Assembly: GCA_946548715.1 (NCBI GenBank)
Contig: CAMNPZ010000001.1
Span: 1 to 64,000 of the forward strand
Direction of reading: 5' to 3'
DNA: 64,000 nt
From: an uncultured Candidatus Saccharibacteria bacterium
GTDB lineage: Bacteria; Patescibacteriota; Saccharimonadia; Saccharimonadales; Saccharimonadaceae
Every line of letters starts with the position of its first letter. Position 1 is the first letter of the stretch. Positions 8,872 through 17,691 of this stretch are shown piece after piece. Made by a program: the position numbers and the translations under genes. The notes beneath the pieces are model-generated. The model did no database searches and was not told the origin of the DNA. It saw only the letters and a list, made by a program, of their open reading frames with translations.

Positions 8872-9381
8872 CTAGTTTCCTGCTTTCTCCGAGCGTCTTT
8901 TCAGACGCTTCTGATACTTCATCTCCAGCTCGTCTGGAGAAAGAGTCCGACCATGCTTCAGGCAGGTACTCAAATACCCTTTATAAGCAACCCTCCTTTC
9001 CTTGTAAAGCGCAAGAGCATTCAAAAAAGCCTTTTTTTTCGGCATTCCATAATTAAAGCATCCAGCGTGGAGGCTCAGAATCGCGAAAGATCGTTCAGCT
9101 TTCACTCGCCACTCTGCCAACTGATCCTCATAGTACTTCAAATCATGCTGGTAAGCCGATGCAATACTCTTGGCCTTGTTGACGCCAGCGCCGACAAATT
9201 TTTTCATATTGTAAAAATATGAAACCTGTCCGCAAGCATCAATCAGGGCCTTAAACTCTGCCAAGTATTCCAGTACTGGCAGACTTTTCGAAGCCTCGGC
9301 TTTCTTGCAATCCGGAACCAGGCCATCGCCACAGGTCCTCTCGTCATCAGCTTCTTCAAAACGGAAACCATCGTCTTTCAT
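8872..9381 (-). CDS. Hypothetical protein, 169 aa
   Basis: I do not recognise this protein. It is charged and mostly helical by composition, with a basic C-terminus (KYQKRLKRRSEKAGN), about five cysteines spread along the chain, and no signal peptide or membrane segment. It is a self-contained unit: extended -10 promoter (9431-9439), leader of about 45 nt, strong GGGGGTGA ribosome site before ATG, and its own terminator. It sits between rnc and rpsP, both housekeeping genes, which suggests an inserted single-gene cassette. Confidence 0.75.
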   Translation of the reverse strand: MKDDGFRFEEADDERTCGDGLVPDCKKAEASKSLPVLEYLAEFKALIDACGQVSYFYNMKKFVGAGVNKAKSIASAYQHDLKYYEDQLAEWRVKAERSFAILSLHAGCFNYGMPKKKAFLNALALYKERRVAYKGYLSTCLKHGRTLSPDELEMKYQKRLKRRSEKAGN

Positions 9382-9430
9382 TTATTCACCCCCGTTCTCG
9401 TGAAAGACAAAGTTAATGTACTATATTCAT

Positions 9431-9439
9431 ATTATAGCA
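9431..9439 (-). promoter_or_regulatory. Promoter of the 8872 gene, extended -10
   Basis: Minus-strand TGCTATAAT, about 50 nt upstream of the ATG at 9381. Confidence 0.65.
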
Positions 9440-9497
9440 CATTATTCCAAAACAGTCAAGTAAATCACCCTCGCCAAAGCTTATCAACTATCTCAAA

Positions 9498-10199
9498 TTA
9501 CTTTTGACTAGCACGATATTTTTTGACGCCTTCTCTCGCCGCCGCCGTCTGTGCCTCCTGTTTCGAATGGCCCGTTCCAGTCCCTTTCAGTGAGCCCCCT
9601 ACATATAACCCGACCGTAAACAGTTTATCATGGTCTGGCCCCTCTTCCTTCAGAGTCTTATAAGTCGGCGTAATACCATCCACCTTTTGCGCCAATTCCT
9701 GCACATAGGATTTCGGGTCGCGCCACAACCCTTCCTCTATCACCATATCCGTCTTCACTAAAATATGTTTAGCGATAAAATCTCGCGCTGCCTCGTAGCC
9801 TTGATCTAAGTAAATTGCACCAGTCACCGCCTCGAAACAGTCCGCCAGTATTACATCATGAGCCCGCTCCGAACCCTGCTTCTCGCCTCGCGACAATCTC
9901 ACTAAAGGCTCGTATCCAAGTTCTTTCCCGGCATCACCAATCGACTCGGTTCGCACCAGAGCAGCCCGTATCGCCGTCATTACTCCCTCAGGGTAGTCAT
10001 AATTACGATATAAGTAGTCCGAAGAGACTAGTTCCAATACCGCGTCGCCCAAAAACTCCAACCTTTCATTATGCTCGTGTGCGGCTTTATGTTCATTGAC
10101 ATAACTCCGATGCGTCAAAGCCACCACAAGCAGATTAATGTCATTGAACACAAGGCCCAATTTTTCTTTTGCAAATTCCTCATATGGCGTATAATCCAT
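9498..10199 (-). CDS. rnc: Ribonuclease III
   Basis: Double-strand-specific endoribonuclease that processes rRNA precursors and structured mRNAs. The signature NERLEFLGDAVLEL (about residues 43-56) contains the catalytic acidic cluster. The C-terminal double-stranded RNA-binding domain covers about residues 160-230 (from DPKSYVQELAQ to KKYRAS). Length 233 aa is normal. AGGAGG lies 5 nt before the ATG. It is transcribed after the NUDIX gene with a 23-nt gap. Confidence 0.96.
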   Translation of the reverse strand: MDYTPYEEFAKEKLGLVFNDINLLVVALTHRSYVNEHKAAHEHNERLEFLGDAVLELVSSDYLYRNYDYPEGVMTAIRAALVRTESIGDAGKELGYEPLVRLSRGEKQGSERAHDVILADCFEAVTGAIYLDQGYEAARDFIAKHILVKTDMVIEEGLWRDPKSYVQELAQKVDGITPTYKTLKEEGPDHDKLFTVGLYVGGSLKGTGTGHSKQEAQTAAAREGVKKYRASQK

Positions 10200-10222
10200 T
10201 TTCCTCCTTTGTTTATAAAAGC

Positions 10223-10867
10223 TTAATAATCACCAGTTCGCACTTTTTTCTTGGCTATTAGCATTAATTTGCCGATATCATCATATTCGATTGTTTCAAG
10301 TGCATCAGTAAATGAAAACCAACGAATTCCTTTCATCCACTTTTCACCTACCGGATTTTCATGAGTATCGAGTGCTTGTACTAAATAAATCTGAGTAGTC
10401 ATCAATACTAGTTTATCGCTCCGACGATACTTAAAATGAATCTTGCCAAGCCACGTCAAAATCGATACGTTCTTGAGCCCGGTCTCTTCTTCAATCTCAC
10501 GACGCGCCGTCATCTTGGCCGTCTCCCCTGGTTCGATATGTCCCTTTGGAATCGTCCATCTTCCTTTCGAATCTTGAATTAATAGTATTTCAATATCTTT
10601 TTGATCCCTAGTCAAACGAAAAACAATCCCTCCTGAAGTAGGTTCCCGAACCACTTCCTGAATTGTCACTTTCTTACGAAACATCGCAGAAGTAATCTTC
10701 TTAAAAGGAGACTTCTTCGTTTCGTCAATCGGCAAAGCATCCGGAACCTTCAACCTCCGACGCTCTAATGGCTCTCTATCAAAAGATTGTCTTTTAACCG
10801 ATCCCCTACTTAACTCCGCTGTCCGCCTTGGCCTCTGTCGGCTCAGCGGATTTATTCTTTGATTCAT
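10223..10867 (-). CDS. NUDIX hydrolase
   Basis: Nucleoside-diphosphate-linked hydrolase of unknown substrate. The Nudix box is visible as GHIEPGE followed by REIEEETGL (consensus Gx5Ex7REUxEExGU), with WTIPKGH just before it. An N-terminal extension of about 80 aa is basic and low in hydrophobicity. I prefer the ATG at 10867 (MNQRINP), which overlaps the nusB end by about 60 nt; the frame is open to 10921 and a later start is also possible. It lies between nusB and rnc and is probably co-transcribed with both. Confidence 0.85.
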   Translation of the reverse strand: MNQRINPLSRQRPRRTAELSRGSVKRQSFDREPLERRRLKVPDALPIDETKKSPFKKITSAMFRKKVTIQEVVREPTSGGIVFRLTRDQKDIEILLIQDSKGRWTIPKGHIEPGETAKMTARREIEEETGLKNVSILTWLGKIHFKYRRSDKLVLMTTQIYLVQALDTHENPVGEKWMKGIRWFSFTDALETIEYDDIGKLMLIAKKKVRTGDY

Positions 10868-11312
10868 GATTATTCTCTTCAGTAATTCCGAGCTGCTTAT
10901 ATGCCGTACCCAGTACGCCATTTATAAACTTTGAGGAATTCTCACTCCCAAAAGCCTTCGCCAGCTCCACGGCTTCGTTAATAGCAACCTTCGGCGGAAT
11001 ACTATCCCTACACTCCGAAAGTTCATATAGCCCCATCCGTAGGATATTTCTATCAATTGCCGCAATTGACGCAATCGGCCATTCTGGTGCCATTGGCTGC
11101 AAAACCTTATCAAGAGTCTCAAATTCTTTGGCAACATTGTGTGCCAGATTATAAACAAACTCTGTATCCCCCAAGGTTTTCTCGTATGGCTCAATATTTT
11201 TAGCGACAACAGTATCCAAATCGACTTCGGGGTCATGTGCAAGCGTCCTTAGTTCGTATTCATACAAACTCTGCAGAACAATTACTCTTCCTAAATGTCG
11301 ATTACTAGCCAT
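10806..11312 (-). CDS. nusB: Transcription antitermination protein NusB
   Basis: NusB/RsmB-fold all-helical protein that joins NusE (S10) on boxA RNA to support rRNA operon transcription. Diagnostic parts are the N-terminal [17 protein letters not shown] and the C-terminal [26 protein letters not shown]. The last ~25 residues are a charged tail that overlaps the next gene. 168 aa is slightly longer than usual because of that tail. No clear Shine-Dalgarno before the ATG. Confidence 0.95.
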   Translation of the reverse strand: MASNRHLGRVIVLQSLYEYELRTLAHDPEVDLDTVVAKNIEPYEKTLGDTEFVYNLAHNVAKEFETLDKVLQPMAPEWPIASIAAIDRNILRMGLYELSECRDSIPPKVAINEAVELAKAFGSENSSKFINGVLGTAYKQLGITEENNHESKNKSAEPTEAKADSGVK

Positions 11313-11328
11313 TTTTTAATTTTCTTTC

Positions 11329-11487
11329 TTATTTAACAGTTTTAACTTTTAAATTCGGGGTCTTTTTCTTAGTCTCAAATGCTTTCACAGGGGAAGTTTT
11401 ATTAACCCTTCGCGCCAGCTTAAGCCTGAGATGACTCCTACGGAGCCCGGTTTTTCTTGGGCTACTTTGTTTCTTAGGTTCAGGCAT
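11329..11487 (-). CDS. rpmF: 50S ribosomal protein L32
   Basis: A 52-codon gene, found by translating the gap upstream of nusB. The protein starts MPEPKKQSSPRKTGLRRSHL, matching the bL32 pattern of MP-PK near the start and RRSH about 15 residues later; the remainder is Lys/Arg-rich and ends in KVKTVK. There is no cysteine, so it is the zinc-free form. AAGGAG precedes the ATG by 5 nt, and an extended -10 lies about 33 nt upstream. It precedes nusB with a 16-nt gap. Confidence 0.85.
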   Translation of the reverse strand: MPEPKKQSSPRKTGLRRSHLRLKLARRVNKTSPVKAFETKKKTPNLKVKTVK

Positions 11488-11519
11488 TTTACTCCTTAGT
11501 TTAATAGATAATTTTACCT

Positions 11520-11528
11520 ATTTTACCA
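11520..11528 (-). promoter_or_regulatory. rpmF promoter, extended -10
   Basis: Minus-strand TGGTAAAAT with a TTGATT hexamer 17 nt upstream as a possible -35. It would drive rpmF and probably nusB, the NUDIX gene and rnc. Confidence 0.55.
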
Positions 11529-11590
11529 CCCTTTAGGCAAACAATCAAGAGTTGACTATTGCACAAATATATGGTATAATACAAAGATAT

Positions 11591-11797
11591 TTAGATTTCT
11601 AATTTTCTTAGCGCTTTTTTTATCGCCGGGCGATCAAACCCCACAATTCGTTCTTCACCAATTATCGTCACTGGAACAGTACTGATGTCTGGCTCTTTCG
11701 TAGCATCCATTTCTTGGTATTCCAAACCCATTTTATCCAACCAATCCATCAATGCATGGCAATATGCACAGGTTGGCGTTGTATATACTTTAATCAT
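11591..11797 (-). CDS. Glutaredoxin-like thiol-disulfide protein
   Basis: Minimal thioredoxin-fold protein (68 aa) of the NrdH/glutaredoxin type. It shows the beta strand MIKVYTTPTC, the redox motif CAYC (residues 10-13), the cis-proline segment TVPVTII and a following GFDRPAIKKAL helix. The ATG overlaps the TGA of the upstream methyltransferase gene by 4 nt (ATGA), so the two are translationally coupled. The electron donor or target is not evident. Confidence 0.88.
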   Translation of the reverse strand: MIKVYTTPTCAYCHALMDWLDKMGLEYQEMDATKEPDISTVPVTIIGEERIVGFDRPAIKKALRKLEI

Positions 11798-12297
11798 AAA
11801 TTCATTATACCATACATCGCAATACCAGCCGCCACTGATACATTAAATGATTCCTTTCGCCCCTTCATTGGAATCTCTACAAATAAATCTACCTTTGAAA
11901 CGACATCTTTCGAAATACCATGCACTTCCTCACCAAGTACGAGTACGATTTTGTCACCCAGCTTATTCTTTAATAGCTCATCGTTCAATCGAAATAACGG
12001 CACATTAGAGATATTATTCTCCAGTCCTACTACTTTCCAATCCTGCTCCTTCAACTCGTCCAAACGCGCCAAGATATCATCACTCGCTTCAATCTCTATC
12101 ATCTCCTCTGCCCCAAGCGCAGTCTTATGGATTTCTCTGTCAAGTTTCTCCCTCAAATGTGGCAACAACCTAGCGTCATGCACTCTCGGTGTATACCCCG
12201 ACAGAATCACCTTCTCCACCCCAAATCCTTCTGCCGTCCGCAGAATAGCCCCCACATTATAGCATGAACGAATATTATCAAGTACCAATATCATCAT
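11794..12297 (-). CDS. SPOUT-family (TrmH/SpoU) RNA methyltransferase
   Basis: 2'-O-ribose methyltransferase of the knotted SPOUT fold, acting on tRNA or rRNA with S-adenosylmethionine. Motif 1 is DNIRSCYNVGAILRTAEGFG near the N-terminus; motif 2 is IVLVLGEEVHGIS; motif 3 is DLFVEIPMKG followed by SFNVSVAAGIAMY. At 167 aa it consists of the catalytic domain only, without the N-terminal RNA-binding domain of TrmH/RlmB. The exact RNA target cannot be read from the sequence. Confidence 0.9.
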   Translation of the reverse strand: MMILVLDNIRSCYNVGAILRTAEGFGVEKVILSGYTPRVHDARLLPHLREKLDREIHKTALGAEEMIEIEASDDILARLDELKEQDWKVVGLENNISNVPLFRLNDELLKNKLGDKIVLVLGEEVHGISKDVVSKVDLFVEIPMKGRKESFNVSVAAGIAMYGIMNL

Positions 12298-12322
12298 TTT
12301 TAATCACTATCCAAAAACATCA

Positions 12323-15300
12323 TTAATACGGACCATCGCCACTTGCTCTCGAAGCCCAACGTCCCTCCAGAATAGCACGCTGGAAATTATTCACGGGTAT
12401 ATTTGGCTTGCCATTTCCAACGATGCGTCGCCTTAACGACTCTCGCAGCACCTGCTTACCGTGTTCCGTAAACTCAAATAAAACTCTTTCTCCATTATAT
12501 CGCCTCGTAGTATCCGGCACGCGCCTCAACGTATAAACACCTTCTTTTGGCACACCAAACCACCATTCCAAAATCCGTTCCCATTGTCGCATGCTGCGAC
12601 GATTTCGACCACAACACGAAAAGTAATCTGTCATTTCTTTCGCAAAACGTTCTGCAACTACTTCCATATTTGGACCGTCAATATCTTCATAGAAGCTCGA
12701 CCAATATCTCCAGTCGCCACGACTAGCATTTTCATTATAACTACCCTCCGTGACATCTTCCGGCCTATTGCTCGCTCTTCGATATGCATCGTTCGTCACA
12801 CCAGAACCAGCTCGAGCAAAACCACCACCTGCATAGAATTTCAGATACCGTAAGTTGTCCGTATCGCAAATCGCATCCCCAACTCTCACAAGCATCCTAG
12901 TAGATGGATCCATCAAATCACGATCATTGGGGTTACCGGAATTATCACCACGGTCTTCGTATGCCGACGAAAAAGCATCATACAGGCGTCGTCCAACTCT
13001 TAAATCATCTGAACCCGCACCACCAGACATATCGTCACCATTAGCTTTAAAACCGTAACCGTTAACGGCAGCAAAGTGGGCAGCACGATAGCCGAAATTC
13101 CCACCAGCAGTATGGATACGTCCATTCACTGCACCAATTAAGTTACTCATTCGTTCAATCTGAGTTGCAGCACCTAAACCAGGTGCCAAACGCTGATGAT
13201 TAATATTGAATTGTGTTGTACCAGTAAATATCGGTGTCTTGGGGTTCCTTTTGGCGGCTTCCTGGATAGAAGCAACATATCTCTTGCTGATGTGTTTAAC
13301 ATCACAGTCATTTCGTACCATCACCACATCATTATCAGCACTCATACGACCTTCTCTAATCGCCTTATCAATGGCGAAAAGCACCACGTCATTCGTCTCT
13401 CTTGACACATCAAAGATACCATTATGCCCAGATTGAGAAACTGTAGCGATTTGTAAACCTCGAAAATCCCTTCTTGCCCTTTCGACTTCTTTTATGGTCC
13501 GGTCATAACGATATTGATATACTTCTGCTTTGGTTGGTTCAGGTCTACCATGTGAAGCAAAATATTTTCTCTCAGACTCTGTTAGTTCAGCTGCATCTAC
13601 AGTTTCTGGGCTTTCCGCCATTCTATCGTTCACATTAACACATACAATAAACGAATCCAACGATACGCCCTCTTGCTGCTCATAAAGCGATAGCGTATCA
13701 TAAATCTTATCGTAATCTTCCTTTGCCCAAACTGGTAGCATTATTACAGTTTTCGTAGTGCCGCCCATCTTACTCAAGACCGGAGAACTGTCAACAATCG
13801 AATCAATACGACTAGCACGCTCCGACTCTCCCGCCGCAACCATACGTTTTCTATATTCAGACACCTCCTCACCTAAAGTTAGCTGTTTACGTTGATCGAT
13901 ATTGCGAGACACTTCTCCTTTGACGCATCCATGGGGGTCTTTTATCGGCTTGTCGTCCGTTTCAAGCCTCAGTATCGGGATTCCAGAATCTTCGTAATAA
14001 TCTTCGCCATAACCATCATAATATCCTCCTCCAGGACGTCTCCTAACCCTCCGTTGCTTTACATAATCGGCCGGGGTTGAATCCTTCATTGCGCCATCAT
14101 ATATGAAAGGAAAAGTCATCGGTAAGACCCAATCGGTAATACCGGACGAAATCAGGTATTCCGGAACAGAAAGAGTCTTTGTTACTTCTTCGAGTGTGTC
14201 TTCAATCATCGGTAAAGTACCGCTATAGTCACGTCCAACCACCGTTGCAAAAGGTCGAATCAATCGTGACAAACCATCTTGAGACATACCGCAATCCTGC
14301 ACAATTTCTGCATATTTACCAATAAACTTGCCACTTGCGTCGAAAAACCTAGCTGCTATACTTCCTTCTTCTGGAACGAAAGCAATTTGACCATTCGGAA
14401 GCACTTTACCCAACACTTCAATCGGATGCCCTTGAGTTGCGCTCGTTGGCGAAATCATCAGCTTAACGGTTCCATCTTGAACCCACTTCGAAAACTGAGA
14501 CACATTGCCACCATGAAACGAGCCAGAATCAACCATCCTAGTTACGAGTCCATGCAAACCAGTTTGAGGATCAGTATAATAGTGCGCACCAAGTTCATTA
14601 AAATCAAAGACCCCTGGCGTATCATTGTCCCACCATCCGACACGACGCACGGGCACACCCAAATTCGCATTATTCCTCCATTGGCCAATAGGCACTTCTC
14701 TTGTCGTCGTGCCTGGAACTACTTGTTTCACGGTTTGCGATAGTTTTCCGATGCGCTCAACTTCAAATCCCTGCTTTCGCAACGCCTGAATTGAAGCACG
14801 AGTCATCCTACCATTTGAAGGATTCCAGTTAATTCCCTTTGCCACCTCTTTTCCGTCACGGAATAAAGTATATGTTCCATCAGGAGCCTTAGCAAACGAC
14901 ACCTTGGCATCCGTACTGACGGCTATCCCCTTTGAGACATCGAAACTAGCGTTCAGTCTAGAACTCAAATCTTTCTTTCCAAAAAGACCAAGCATACCCT
15001 GTTTTGCCTTCGCGAGTGCCGTAAGCTTAGCAGAAGCATCAACATTTTGTTTGCCTTCAAAAAGCCCCTGTAACTTATTGTCCCTATCGAAAAGTGCACT
15101 CGCACGAACCTCTTGCGCAGCAAGTCCAAACGCTGCACCAACCAATAAGCCGGTGCCGCTTTTTTTAAGAATCGTCTTAATTTTCAAATCACGTGCCGCT
15201 TTATCTTTATCTTGTTGTTCCGTCAGGTAACCATTTATCACATTCTTCATTAAGTCCGTTTGATTGTCTAATCTCTTATCAACATCCGCATAGTGCGAGT

Positions 15301-16681
15301 TGCTTTTTCGCAAAAAGGATTTAGCCCTAGCGTATTGTTGCAATAGTATCAACTGTTCTTCTGGCGCATTTCTCTCTGATGTGTATTTTAAAACAGTGTT
15401 CCCCTCTCTCTCGCATTCAAGAAGATATTTCGTTTCTGCAACAATTCGCAAAAAGTTCTCATACAAAGCAGAAGTATCTTTGCCCTCACTCTTCGCCTTA
15501 TCTATTGCAGTTCGTGCATCAGCCAAACGATTCACAACTTCGCGTGCGGAATGATGCTTGTATACAGTTTTTCGAACCTTTTCACCGCGCTTATTTTCAT
15601 TCTCAACTTTTCGACTATATCTTTCCTCATAAAAAGCACGCGAACGTTCCTGCTCAAAAGTCGAACTAGCTCTTACTCCTCCAAGAATCGCCCCACTAAG
15701 ACCAGGCACCACAGCACACACCGTACTAACTAATCTTTGCCCTACGAATTCCGAAACACTCATAGCCGTAGCTGTTGCTAACGCAAGAGTGGCTGGCGGC
15801 ACCATTGAACCAATCGCAGTAGATTCCAGTTTATCTATTACGCTATCAACAGTATTGCCCTTCGGTGTTCTTTTTTCGATTTGCTTACTACCATAAACAA
15901 TTTCAAAACCATGCATAACGCGCTTCATAGCTTCATCGTGATCAAAACGGCCGCATTCAGCCTCGACAATAGTCTTCATATCTTCATAACGCTTCTTTGC
16001 CGCAATTGCTACGTCTTTTATATTAGAAATAGAAAGATGCCCTTCTCCAAACTCCTGGCCCAACGAACTAATTACTTTCCGAAATTCCCGGTCAGCATCC
16101 TCTTCATTCGCAATAGAACCATCAGCATATCTCGCTATAATATCACGAATCTTGCTATATACAGGATTAGTTTCTTGGAGTTTTGCACGTTCATCTCCTC
16201 CAGCTTTCGAAGACAAATCATCCATGAACAAATTCGTAACGGCACGATTGTATCGTCTGCTCTCTCGATCATGTTGCAGCAACTGTTCACCTCGCAATTC
16301 TTCGCGCACACCAGCATCATGCGCCAGGCTTCCCTCACGAATTAACTGTTCGCGAGCCTCATTGATGTATTTTTGACGATAATAACCACGCGCAATTCCA
16401 CCCTGCCAAATACCAGTCAGTATCTTCTTTATGCCACGCTGACTATTGAGCTGTTTAGCAAGCTTATTTTCCCCCATTACGCGCGCTTTAGTGCGAAGGT
16501 CTTTGTCCTGATTGACAATTCCTAAGCGCAACGGTCCACCCGCCGCATAAACATCTAAGACCTTCCCTGCCCTTCGGGCTGCTTTTTCGGTATCATCACG
16601 TTTAGCCCCTTTTTGAGCTTCACCCGAATCTGATGTTTTGCTTGCACCAGGACCGGCAGGTTCGAAATCATTATTCGACAT
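12323..16681 (-). CDS. Giant membrane protein with C-terminal GT-A glycosyltransferase-like domain
   Basis: A 1452-aa protein I do not recognise as a named family. About residues 1-290 are charged, coiled-coil-like. About 285-345 and 515-545 are hydrophobic, Ala/Gly-rich segments that may enter the membrane. About 560-950 is a mixed, probably beta-rich region with a Tyr/Gly-rich patch (GGGYYDGYGEDYY). From about 975 to 1300 it resembles a family-2 GT-A domain: a start KTVIMLPVWAKED, a DxD-like NDCDV (about 1122), GGNFGYRAAHF (about 1192) and GGAGSDDLRVGRRL (about 1220), matching the GxNxxxR and G-D-DL acceptor motifs. A GGAAGG-type ribosome site precedes the ATG. Substrate and location are unknown. 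Confidence 0.8.
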   Translation of the reverse strand: MSNNDFEPAGPGASKTSDSGEAQKGAKRDDTEKAARRAGKVLDVYAAGGPLRLGIVNQDKDLRTKARVMGENKLAKQLNSQRGIKKILTGIWQGGIARGYYRQKYINEAREQLIREGSLAHDAGVREELRGEQLLQHDRESRRYNRAVTNLFMDDLSSKAGGDERAKLQETNPVYSKIRDIIARYADGSIANEEDADREFRKVISSLGQEFGEGHLSISNIKDVAIAAKKRYEDMKTIVEAECGRFDHDEAMKRVMHGFEIVYGSKQIEKRTPKGNTVDSVIDKLESTAIGSMVPPATLALATATAMSVSEFVGQRLVSTVCAVVPGLSGAILGGVRASSTFEQERSRAFYEERYSRKVENENKRGEKVRKTVYKHHSAREVVNRLADARTAIDKAKSEGKDTSALYENFLRIVAETKYLLECEREGNTVLKYTSERNAPEEQLILLQQYARAKSFLRKSNSHYADVDKRLDNQTDLMKNVINGYLTEQQDKDKAARDLKIKTILKKSGTGLLVGAAFGLAAQEVRASALFDRDNKLQGLFEGKQNVDASAKLTALAKAKQGMLGLFGKKDLSSRLNASFDVSKGIAVSTDAKVSFAKAPDGTYTLFRDGKEVAKGINWNPSNGRMTRASIQALRKQGFEVERIGKLSQTVKQVVPGTTTREVPIGQWRNNANLGVPVRRVGWWDNDTPGVFDFNELGAHYYTDPQTGLHGLVTRMVDSGSFHGGNVSQFSKWVQDGTVKLMISPTSATQGHPIEVLGKVLPNGQIAFVPEEGSIAARFFDASGKFIGKYAEIVQDCGMSQDGLSRLIRPFATVVGRDYSGTLPMIEDTLEEVTKTLSVPEYLISSGITDWVLPMTFPFIYDGAMKDSTPADYVKQRRVRRRPGGGYYDGYGEDYYEDSGIPILRLETDDKPIKDPHGCVKGEVSRNIDQRKQLTLGEEVSEYRKRMVAAGESERASRIDSIVDSSPVLSKMGGTTKTVIMLPVWAKEDYDKIYDTLSLYEQQEGVSLDSFIVCVNVNDRMAESPETVDAAELTESERKYFASHGRPEPTKAEVYQYRYDRTIKEVERARRDFRGLQIATVSQSGHNGIFDVSRETNDVVLFAIDKAIREGRMSADNDVVMVRNDCDVKHISKRYVASIQEAAKRNPKTPIFTGTTQFNINHQRLAPGLGAATQIERMSNLIGAVNGRIHTAGGNFGYRAAHFAAVNGYGFKANGDDMSGGAGSDDLRVGRRLYDAFSSAYEDRGDNSGNPNDRDLMDPSTRMLVRVGDAICDTDNLRYLKFYAGGGFARAGSGVTNDAYRRASNRPEDVTEGSYNENASRGDWRYWSSFYEDIDGPNMEVVAERFAKEMTDYFSCCGRNRRSMRQWERILEWWFGVPKEGVYTLRRVPDTTRRYNGERVLFEFTEHGKQVLRESLRRRIVGNGKPNIPVNNFQRAILEGRWASRASGDGPY

Positions 16682-16738
16682 TACACTTCCCTTCCTTCAT
16701 TTTGTTACATTAGTTAGCCACTCTATAGTGGTTCTTTT

Positions 16739-17044
16739 TTATTCTTGCTCTCCAAGATAAAAAGCTTTAAAATACAATAATGTCTCAGTTGTAATTTTTG
16801 GAATATCCAAACCAGAATTCATTAGAAAATCTTGCATTTTAGCTTCGTCCATTTCTCCACTATCTAACAAATCATTCAATTCATCAAGCTTTTCATCTGG
16901 TAATTGATTCAATAAGGCTCGATTGATTTGCTCTATTACAGCGGCCTTAAGTTCTGATGCAACCTGTTCATATCCTTCTGGTGTCAACCCTTGCAGATTT
17001 TTTTCTTTTATAAGGCTATCGACAAAGCTATCGATGTCATCCAT
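16739..17044 (-). CDS. Small helical protein, DUF5663-like
   Basis: 101-aa acidic, fully helical protein with no membrane segment. The pattern of leucine-rich helices with LTPEGYEQ, ALLNQLPDEKLDELNDLL and a short linker resembles the DUF5663 family of unknown function seen in candidate phyla bacteria; this is from memory of the pattern, so moderate confidence. The start at 17044 (MDDIDSF) follows GGAGG by 4 nt; the upstream ATG in the same frame lies within the promoter. It precedes the giant glycosyltransferase-like gene. Confidence 0.75.
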   Translation of the reverse strand: MDDIDSFVDSLIKEKNLQGLTPEGYEQVASELKAAVIEQINRALLNQLPDEKLDELNDLLDSGEMDEAKMQDFLMNSGLDIPKITTETLLYFKAFYLGEQE

Positions 17045-17072
17045 AATACCTCCAATTATTATTAATATAATC

Positions 17073-17081
17073 ATTATAGCA
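17073..17081 (-). promoter_or_regulatory. Promoter of the 16739 gene, extended -10
   Basis: Minus-strand TGCTATAAT about 30 nt before the ATG at 17044, with GGAGG in the leader. Confidence 0.65.
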
Positions 17082-17154
17082 TAAAATATTTGTAGCTTTT
17101 ATATAATTAATAAAACAAAAAACATTTTCATACGTATTTCCCTCACTAAAAGGT

Positions 17155-17160
17155 TATAAT
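17155..17160 (+). promoter_or_regulatory. -10 element, leaderless start of the 17167 gene
   Basis: TATAAT ends exactly 6 nt before the ATG at 17167, so the ATG should be the 5' end of the mRNA. The preceding bases are GGT rather than TGN. Confidence 0.6.
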
Positions 17161-17166
17161 AATACT

Positions 17167-17691
17167 ATGAAACAATCAAAACCAAGTAACACCAGCTTTT
17201 ATATCGAAATCAGCATCCTTATTTTAACTTTATTCATCTTATTAACTCCAGTATTTATTATTATTAAGAATCAACATTCAGGCACAGATAGCTCAAGCTC
17301 TACTGACTCCTCATCAACCCAAGAAAACGCCAGCCCCAAGAACACAGAACAAAACACTAAGCCAGCTCAACCAACCGAGCCGACAGCTCCGCAATCGACA
17401 CCATCAGAGCAAAGTCCTTCCCCCACAACTTCCACTGAACAACCCATCACGCCAGCACAACCAGCCCCAACCCCATCCGCAGCTCCGACACCAACCACTC
17501 CAACCTGCCACCACGAAGAGCAAGGCATCTGCTGGGACGAACTAGAAGACGCCAACTACTCTGCCGGCCTCTATGACCGCGAAAACGCCAACTACGGTGC
17601 CACCATCGATTACCCAGATTCCTGCAATTCCGTCTGTCGCGACATTATCGACGACGCCTACGAAGAAGGCTGGTACGACGGCAGCTATTAG
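17167..17691 (+). CDS. Small anchored extracellular protein with Pro/Ser/Thr linker
   Basis: 174-aa protein with one N-terminal membrane segment (about residues 13-36, rich in I/L/F), then a ~80-aa linker of S, T, P, Q and A, then a ~55-aa C-terminal domain with four cysteines (CHHEEQGIC and CNSVC) that is rich in Asp, Glu and Tyr. The layout suggests a single-pass protein whose small disulfide-bonded head is held away from the membrane. I do not know the family. Its TAG stop interlocks with the stop of the convergent methylase gene. Confidence 0.75.
   Translation: MKQSKPSNTSFYIEISILILTLFILLTPVFIIIKNQHSGTDSSSSTDSSSTQENASPKNTEQNTKPAQPTEPTAPQSTPSEQSPSPTTSTEQPITPAQPAPTPSAAPTPTTPTCHHEEQGICWDELEDANYSAGLYDRENANYGATIDYPDSCNSVCRDIIDDAYEEGWYDGSY

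Noticed and set aside
11571-11580. Plus-strand TGGTATAAT near the glutaredoxin gene
   Set aside because: It would only give an antisense transcript through the glutaredoxin gene; no supporting structure or ORF is seen, so I count it as a chance match.
16716-16740. Hairpin GCCACT-CTAT-AGTGGT with T6 as a terminator
   Set aside because: The T tract follows it only on the plus strand, where no gene ends; on the minus strand it precedes the giant gene without a T tract, so termination there is unlikely.
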